From: Trichomonas vaginalis G3 | Lineage: Eukaryota > Parabasalia > Trichomonadida > Trichomonadidae | Assembly: GCF_026262505.1 (NCBI RefSeq) | Contig: NC_067208.1 | Span: 18,361,962-18,425,961 of the forward strand | DNA: 64,000 bases | Reading direction: 5' to 3' | In this document: piece after piece, positions 63,101-64,000 of the stretch | Layout of the letters: each line of letters starts with the position of its first letter | Position numbering within the stretch: the stretch's first letter is position 1 | Position numbers and translations under genes: made by a program | The notes under the pieces: generated by a model | What the model was told of the DNA's origin: nothing | Databases searched by the model: none | The model's input: only the letters and a program-made list of their open reading frames with translations

Positions 63101-64000
63101 ACATGAGAAACCAGAAATTACAAGAAATATCACAATTCAAAAACCAGAAGAACAAATTTCTCTTCAACCAAAGGTTTATCTTCTTTCTCATTACCCCGGA
63201 AACGAAGAAACTGTTGAATCAACAGAGATTTCATTGAATAAAAGCAAACCATCACATTCCTCATATACCTCTGAAGATAACAATCATCATTATGAAGCAG
63301 CATCAATTTCTATTGATGAAACAATTCTTTCTCATGAAGTTATTCATGACCAAACTAAGTTATCTATCAACAATGAAGTAATTGCAGACAATGAAAGTGA
63401 TTCAGTAGATTTTAATTACAGCAAACTTGATTACTTCAGAGTTATTGGAGAAAAGTTCACAGATCATGATCTTAAACTCACACTTTCAACAAACGAAGTT
63501 TATTCACAAGATAAAGATAAAGAAACAGATAAAAGAGATCACAATCTTAGTGTTGTTTCACAACCAACAGAAGAAATCACATCAAATGTTGTTAAGTCAG
63601 AACTTAATATTTCATCCATTGATTCATTTGAAGTCAACAAACAATTTTCATCTAATAACGAAATCAAATCACAAGAAAACATTTTCATTTCATCACAACA
63701 ACAAACTGAATCATTTGAACTTTCTAAATTATCAACATTCGAATATCATCCAGATAATACTAATAGTTCATTTGCATTACACAATGAAGAAACAATGTTT
63801 ATTAATAACAATCACAAACAGAACAATGTTTTGAATTCACAACCAACAATTTTCATTTCAAATGACGAATCCAAGAAACAACTTGATGTTTCAACAACAA
63901 CATCATATGAGAAAGAAGAAGAAGAAGAAGAAAAAGAAATTGTTGAAGAATTTAAAGAAGACAAATCACATTCATTTGTTATTTCTAATGAAAACATCAT
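48153..64000 (+). CDS. Giant repetitive membrane-anchored protein, 3' end beyond the window
   Basis: The frame opens with ATG at 48153, directly after a TGA, and I saw no stop up to 64000, giving at least 5,282 codons. It starts MDNLLILLIPLLGYAGLNAM, one hydrophobic segment, followed by KRHKRRSS, so it is probably a signal anchor with the long part on the cytosolic side; a signal peptide is the alternative. The rest is rich in Ser, Glu, Asn, Ile, Lys and Phe and almost free of Cys and Trp. It consists of degenerate units of 15-35 residues around NLSIS, xxNEFE and SHDIFEK words. Typical pieces are LEISQPEFSLQNNNENE (50800-51140) and NLSISENKNEFEKQEQN (53900-54200). Tandem units of 105 bp and 174 bp and duplicated blocks of 600-780 bp are present, all in frame. 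No enzyme domain is seen. I do not recognise the family; a structural or adhesive scaffold is a guess. Confidence 0.85.
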   Translation, partial: MDNLLILLIPLLGYAGLNAMLALKRHKRRSSLSNRQFEEDSDGEYCIQDVTEDTESAKISIDSITCRDSPDAILFPSEDNVEIVADHVKIENKSDKPLSSENVYSEIGEHIVPTILSRFLPQINIHFNKIVEQNSQDNNEIIHTDAIVDFAKSNIEITESNQQSFPIIFGKSEEQIIKDHQKSVCNRLTISEVQNEITAIPEENNFTIQSEEVFERKKNFKYSAEDEYVPLSIINRLAFEKFEHINVPYLPFPDYRAIPPVERINISIPPVHHEEDGDQSYSHSASNESQEGYSEESEVTSNVEPTNASQLEKIQPIDVDIEEPSKENVTEQLSQEDINDTSAIDQINPEQDNLNISLLNDINQIQNIDSQHPGNYELYDPFYVKPKYSVQPTQIIFAQPVQTETKSNEPNEGHKSPKSSQNSENDYEEDFDQIHARDVGFEFTTAEIDESSSVETHISAVDQNIVRPLIEISEIDYHQYDNNEDVKIEMSSVLEFSYDNLESQKLLSETTDLLDNSDSNQQNGHIDLMFSSYTEINLPISDEISEIKENVVPIVQSEQAEPEKPIELSISESFGQNIIIQSEIEEIPQKEEIKLEITQNENISIERDIKDLKFEKFDQFNLENQRRKLVLSDNIIEMNLAYSTFQLIQSNFVEFEQIFSDKLKICKQIVELHLPISDAEQGNQLQPSELKETHVDLQDLQENQQESDKFVDQNTLTNLFEPPVLSMSEIENLISVNEGNEKEFVLSDIKNIININDRSNDLSISQIPTFFVIPSIKSETEISQTTLSMSQIESLDEIQLPSDLKYSEVSNFNIKNDNSQFENGLTMTEISNINISPVKSEEQNLSLSSSLFHVFDNNDNQERNVLMISNLEFSQKSDKEEPNLEISNTEINLPNKEDISQILLEISQPEINQKSDKEMTLLQLSQPEFSLQNNNENEAKFLEISQPEFSLQNKSEKFEPFLEISQPEINQKSDKEMTLLQLSQPEFSLQNNNENEEEEEEGEIKERSLMILDDDKNLSLLPEKSEKLNIPEFEISKSVFNTIGFNENKQPIISDIVIYEFNDEKNSQKLTICTEETFDVENNKNELNIDPIIFEYHASISPEIRNVLSPIESFDKDYKQNNLSFSDNSNEFIRIGNETNLLEISNESFFVESKADKIKLETSNVNEKHQFRQMSKLSYSKPSELFFFDPSTLPHYGFEFQSFDSEPIEQKIPEFSFSTALHHKEVTQNETLLSCATVPTYYLYIAPNENQNENEKEKVTISKNPTEENNGEEESHPDKNDTKEANHQENEEENIPENVENNDVVERNNLSVSNNENEFELIMSDVSHQFVEQIPSQLTLVTNIIDHSSFERNPLSTSEIFTEQSLNLVDQNEFYKQKLSISNDCTCIIDLQKPLSLSPISQTLISIQPKQNKFNIKEQEIIEIKPEEKINEEEKQTNIFSEIKLLDTFEVPLREINSKIIKLRDEFYDNSGLQKLLSLNTLHDISLSPEKKVYNLTRYQSETEIIEATIPSLSESQPSHFNFTLSDQVKLEINEISNDFDKENETNKLEVSEMNYQFSDKESKVNLSESFVDEHNFDQNQNDLTTSESNYVFRDSNEVKLEKSGSTHHFFESKPKLSVMKPTEQFYCENDLSTPLRYEIETQSTDKLSPNMKLDNDIYNVSIDLTDERYQLDISNSVYSSFNFGEKEKIKCEISSEEIVNFAEKVQTKLGISTSISSSFTFVPSLNVDKYEIDIENETKEFSVCHNDSIDIVCEEKEVESKDVDKDFNESESEEVKTLNLSIESNEIIDKISSPQNLSITDDINEFEIEARIPQQFSLISQEVANSPSTKRNISILSDVYEFSKSETENVQFSVDSHHIFDQEELTKHNLSITETATEYEKSENNIKFDINSQDIFEKQIEDKQKINLSVDSHDIFEKEQEKFNVSISENKNEFEKQEQNIKLDIDSHDIFEKKEEKFNVSISENKNEFEKQEQNIKLDIDSHDIFEKKEEKQNVSISQEKNEFEVSEQTINLSVDSQNIFEKNEKINLSVNNDLNEFEREEVQKQELSLNSSEIFELNQEKQSLSITKDVNSFEFELQKINLSVDSHNIIDISEKEKPNVSISQEKNEFKVKEMNNNLFVNSNEIFEKNEEKQNLSITDDINEFEKQEQKIKLDINSHDVFEKETEKINLSVNSQEIIDIAMKEEDKEKKQNLSITNHLDEFEVEQQTKEIKYEVNKCEILTIESTRTEFELSKATQFVYIPTQNEFSVSSSTIYEIPTTERNLSLYTNEFVEIPYENVETKSEIYKPTIEFSEDISHKKPETTRKVNLSLNTNNVVELKSEISRPKIDISQELSHEKLENVSNLSLNTNEIVEIPYEVVNLEYSQFDVQFASEEKEIHLEQTKLDEIHIDNEEQKLDLSKSSYFIYSPIINTELSISQQNQFEIENEIKLESSKSLVNERTENKVNFVVSDSTNYESIKTNDSNLMNYKSEPINIISEVKENEINSRDMNFDFTEQKELSITKEKIIDISPTESNRVIQSETFEISKPQLNLVQSEAFYNFSDKPTIKLSSSDSFFNFIEMEKPHLSHLKPTEQFYCQNDEIKYDVSTQSVEEETPEFEISKSSFFNYIPLETEGLSISESKHLTVDNKVDLEMSEMNYDSFDSHEKSNLLTSISQEFVLSEKEIELKFSDMNYDSFTFDSIPNMTTINTEVFNTKSSQEIPTFVTLNSVVGDFIPREIVLRTSSPIIEDLPKINRELTQTNEEIFSSTYYVPVYSIDTSVITEIDQNESITQTNIQKHVYSVINSIVGSIDPVNEEIYHEFTQTNEEIFTNNYTKPAYSVVSSIVGNIDPEKIPELTQTNEEIFTTTSSYSVPSYSTTTSVISEIEPREIVLRSSNVLSNEIIEKKVDLSINSELEPISIIKENHLSLNQNEKIDFVPTKNEFELSKVSYSKVITEEEEEQEIASRDAKFDLSEQKELSNHNEIVFDFVPNQTNKFNLDKFDEISISPKVYLLSHWSSEETEIKSESISFETSNISHFNYQNEENKKEIKLEIGLESFETVSNVVVDYKPKLESFVINDFEIQNEQKLEKYNEIISDISNEQQQLEMSKSVHNHLDLAEKLDLIISDSQTNEISEIKHDFNLISHNPLEIEQTKKKLQISNNDFYVENHNEINLKTIALDSFEIEQAKKVLVENEKKVVELQKVILDSFDIDQTKKIKLDISNNDFFVENQNEINLQTIVLDSFEFEQVNKKLEISNTDFFVENMKNEIKLDTVKFDPFEIEKTKKELSISNNDFSINNEQISVKYETVKFDSFDIINSYSPLLSIVSNDSLYLEKEEKQTKYEKELLESFEVPILQKSLTFISQNSYEIDLPTKNELSISNDINSFNNEQKIVKYETIVLDSFEFPLISQPNEEEKDLAVSYQEKKENPVLSVVSSEVYYIDNQIKSVSLSLIEQKPFEVIHQLPVLELSLSLSNEEVYNEKVLSKHDETIGDIKNETELSFDYSNSVYTSFTNESETKDLLISDSLSNDFTQKPKLSWIREEIFYLETDQDFRYLHNALSLSNANHCQASYVYYENVESQLSLVSMTEPIEILPKEESINNNKLLEISSASQHETEYKPSLTVNSDIDITDIEHNINVELRISGTTSEERTILAHPTLSIEENESSIDLNTEPNNTTFDIVHNESIIDIDSETNNNKSKLDLSDVIVETIEREEHQFELSDHRSIYEQQSIKVCESSVEFIIDQEEKESTKSLIVSQSQDEIDIYSEPTSLEYSTTTYSEFVSRIEKTNEEPTEKKENLSLSVSEINSTNIDYSNQLSVSDVSLIDHSHEPTLSYTINHESIDLLRTIPLDFSSLNSYENDFKQPTLSIYESNNEINIEEQKTKLDISTESSSNFYYSPSLTLKSSVEEVNVESILSTSFGFSEISSKQYTVEEEETSDDSVDFNYSKLDYFRVIGEKFTDHDLKLTLSTNEVYSQEKDKETDKREHNLSVVSQPTEEITSNVVKSELNISSIDSFEVNKQFSSNNEIKSQENIFISSQQQTESFELSKLSTFEYHPDNTNSSFALHNEETMFINNNHKQNNVLNSQPTIFISNDESKKQLDVSTTTSYEKEEEEEKEIVEEFKEDKSHSFVISNENIISYESSLVDRTFNTTNSLVSDIEPREIILRSSSALSNEIIENKVDLLIDTNVFELPKEEIKYEICENESSIFEQIPQEHENVLSDFVHSVDIQENTSVLNVISLEQINIIPEETELLSRDARFDGNENKELSNYNETIFDFVPTNKSSITNFENINISPVSKSYNLSHFNSETEVIEPTSIDFSTSDVTYNIYQINEQRKLSLESNLYNDFVDLTKSKDEKQLEIHNEIITEINILPSDLSISKAVVNIVKPEIVNLSITELEKFSIDNKQNTESSIDNSTISIDPEDKLSLETSELEVHDYNLSEKTNLVQSESNYHFKDSAEIKLSKSESFHHFCSSQPNLSIMKPTEQFYCEKDNYNKFNCEISSEEIVNFAEKVQTKLGISTSISSSFTFVPSLNVDKYEIDIENETKEFSVCHNDSIDIVCEEKEVESKDVDKDFNESESEEVKTLNLSIESNEIIDKISSPQNLSITDDINEFEIEARIPQQFSLISQEVANSPSTKQNISILSDVYEFSKSETENVQFSVDSHDIFDQEELTKHNLSITETATEYEKSENNIKFDINSQDIFEKQIEDKQKINLSVDSHDIFEKEQEKFNVSISEDKNEFEKQEQNIKLDIDSHDIFEKNEEEKQNVSISQEKNEFEVSEQTINLSVDSQNIFEKKEEKINLSVNSQEIIDIAMKEEDEEKKHNLSITNHLDEFEVEQQTKETLHISESLHSTISHEAQLVISGDIDITDLDPHNQPSDENHNLSLEVGDLNVHETVEEQTKEPIKYEVNKCEIASIESTTTEFELSKPSQFVYIPITNEISVSSSTFYEIPTTERKLSLYTNEFVEIPYKNGETKSETIYKPTIEFSEDISHEKPEITRNITIQKPEEQISLQPKVYLLSHYPGNEETVESTEISLNKSKPSHSSYTSEDNNHHYEAASISIDETILSHEVIHDQTKLSINNEVIADNESDSVDFNYSKLDYFRVIGEKFTDHDLKLTLSTNEVYSQDKDKETDKRDHNLSVVSQPTEEITSNVVKSELNISSIDSFEVNKQFSSNNEIKSQENIFISSQQQTESFELSKLSTFEYHPDNTNSSFALHNEETMFINNNHKQNNVLNSQPTIFISNDESKKQLDVSTTTSYEKEEEEEEKEIVEEFKEDKSHSFVISNENI
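50869..51140 (+). repeat. 174 bp in-frame duplication inside the giant gene
   Basis: ATCAGAAAAGTGACAAAGAA at 50887 recurs at 51061, a distance of 174 bases or 58 codons. Each copy codes for LEISQPEINQKSDKEMTLLQ followed by LSQPEFSLQNNNENE. The copies differ by very few bases. Confidence 0.8.
53229..54006 (+). repeat. Duplicated block A of the giant gene, first copy
   Basis: Nearly identical to 61617-62394. It begins GAGATTTCATCAGAAGAAAT and codes for EISSEEIVNFAEKVQTKLGI up to the SHDIFEK repeats. I saw only a handful of base differences over about 780 bases. The distance is 8,388 bases, a multiple of three. Confidence 0.9.
53886..54200 (+). repeat. 105 bp tandem repeat in the giant gene
   Basis: GATTCACATGATATCTTTGA occurs at 53886, 53991 and 54096, spacing 105 bases or 35 codons. 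Each unit codes for SHDIFEK, then NVSISENKNEFEKQEQNIKL and DID. Units two and three are almost identical. Confidence 0.9.
59927..60526 (+). repeat. Duplicated block B of the giant gene, first copy
   Basis: Matches 63398-64000 and probably beyond. It begins TGATTCAGTAGATTTTAATT and codes for DYFRVIGEKFTDHDLKLTLS. The distance is 3,471 bases, then 3,474 after one extra GAA codon in the second copy. Identity is very high. Confidence 0.9.
61617..62394 (+). repeat. Duplicated block A of the giant gene, second copy
   Basis: Second copy of 53229-54006. Just after it, at 62517-62650, comes a stretch that matches 54655-54790, so the second copy skips about 500 bases of the tandem region. Confidence 0.9.
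63398..64000 (+). repeat. Duplicated block B of the giant gene, second copy (cut by window end)
   Basis: Second copy of 59927-60526. It has one extra GAA in a Glu run near 63920. The match is still perfect at the window edge. Confidence 0.9.

Overview
The window looks like genomic DNA of the parabasalid protist Trichomonas vaginalis or a very close relative. It is strongly AT-rich, its genes have no visible introns, and an ankyrin gene family (N-terminal region followed by SHGANINEK-type repeats), a beta-helix surface protein family and KilA-N-bearing Maverick (Polinton) elements all match families I know from that genome. No phage or bacterial backbone is present.

Positions 1-906 are the right-hand end of a Maverick that extends beyond the window, closed by a hairpin terminus and a run of 24 T. 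Positions 907-1870 are gene-free and hold a 120 bp tandem duplication. A fragment of an rve-type integrase (1892-2465) follows. From about 2466 to 33805 lies a nest of Maverick sequence, too long for one element. Block A (2466-18825) carries a capsid region, a penton-like gene, a protein-primed family B DNA polymerase with its upstream region, KilA-N and GIY-YIG genes, an integrase and a long fibre gene that runs into a 55 N gap. Block B (about 20460-33805) holds decayed copies of the KilA-N/GIY-YIG cassette, a second integrase in the opposite orientation, a second fibre gene, two more penton-like genes, an HNH protein and a Dam-type methyltransferase, and ends in the same hairpin terminus followed by 42 T. 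I recognised no packaging ATPase or capsid protease. The spaces between Maverick genes hold an unusual repeat system: 25 bp tandem repeats alternate with palindromic modules that keep one architecture while changing their core word.

Host sequence resumes at 33847: a serine/threonine protein kinase, a small unknown gene, a WD40 protein, a 1.5 kaa alpha-solenoid protein that resembles spastizin (ZFYVE26) at its C-terminus, two convergent ankyrin gene remnants, a beta-helix surface-type protein and a small broken gene.

The most striking host item fills the last quarter. One reading frame opens at 48153 and I saw no stop before the window ends at 64000, so at least 5,282 codons. It encodes a giant, low-complexity, repeat-built protein with a single N-terminal membrane anchor. 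It contains recent in-frame segmental duplications of several hundred bases and an order of marker motifs that recurs over several kilobases. I do not recognise the family.
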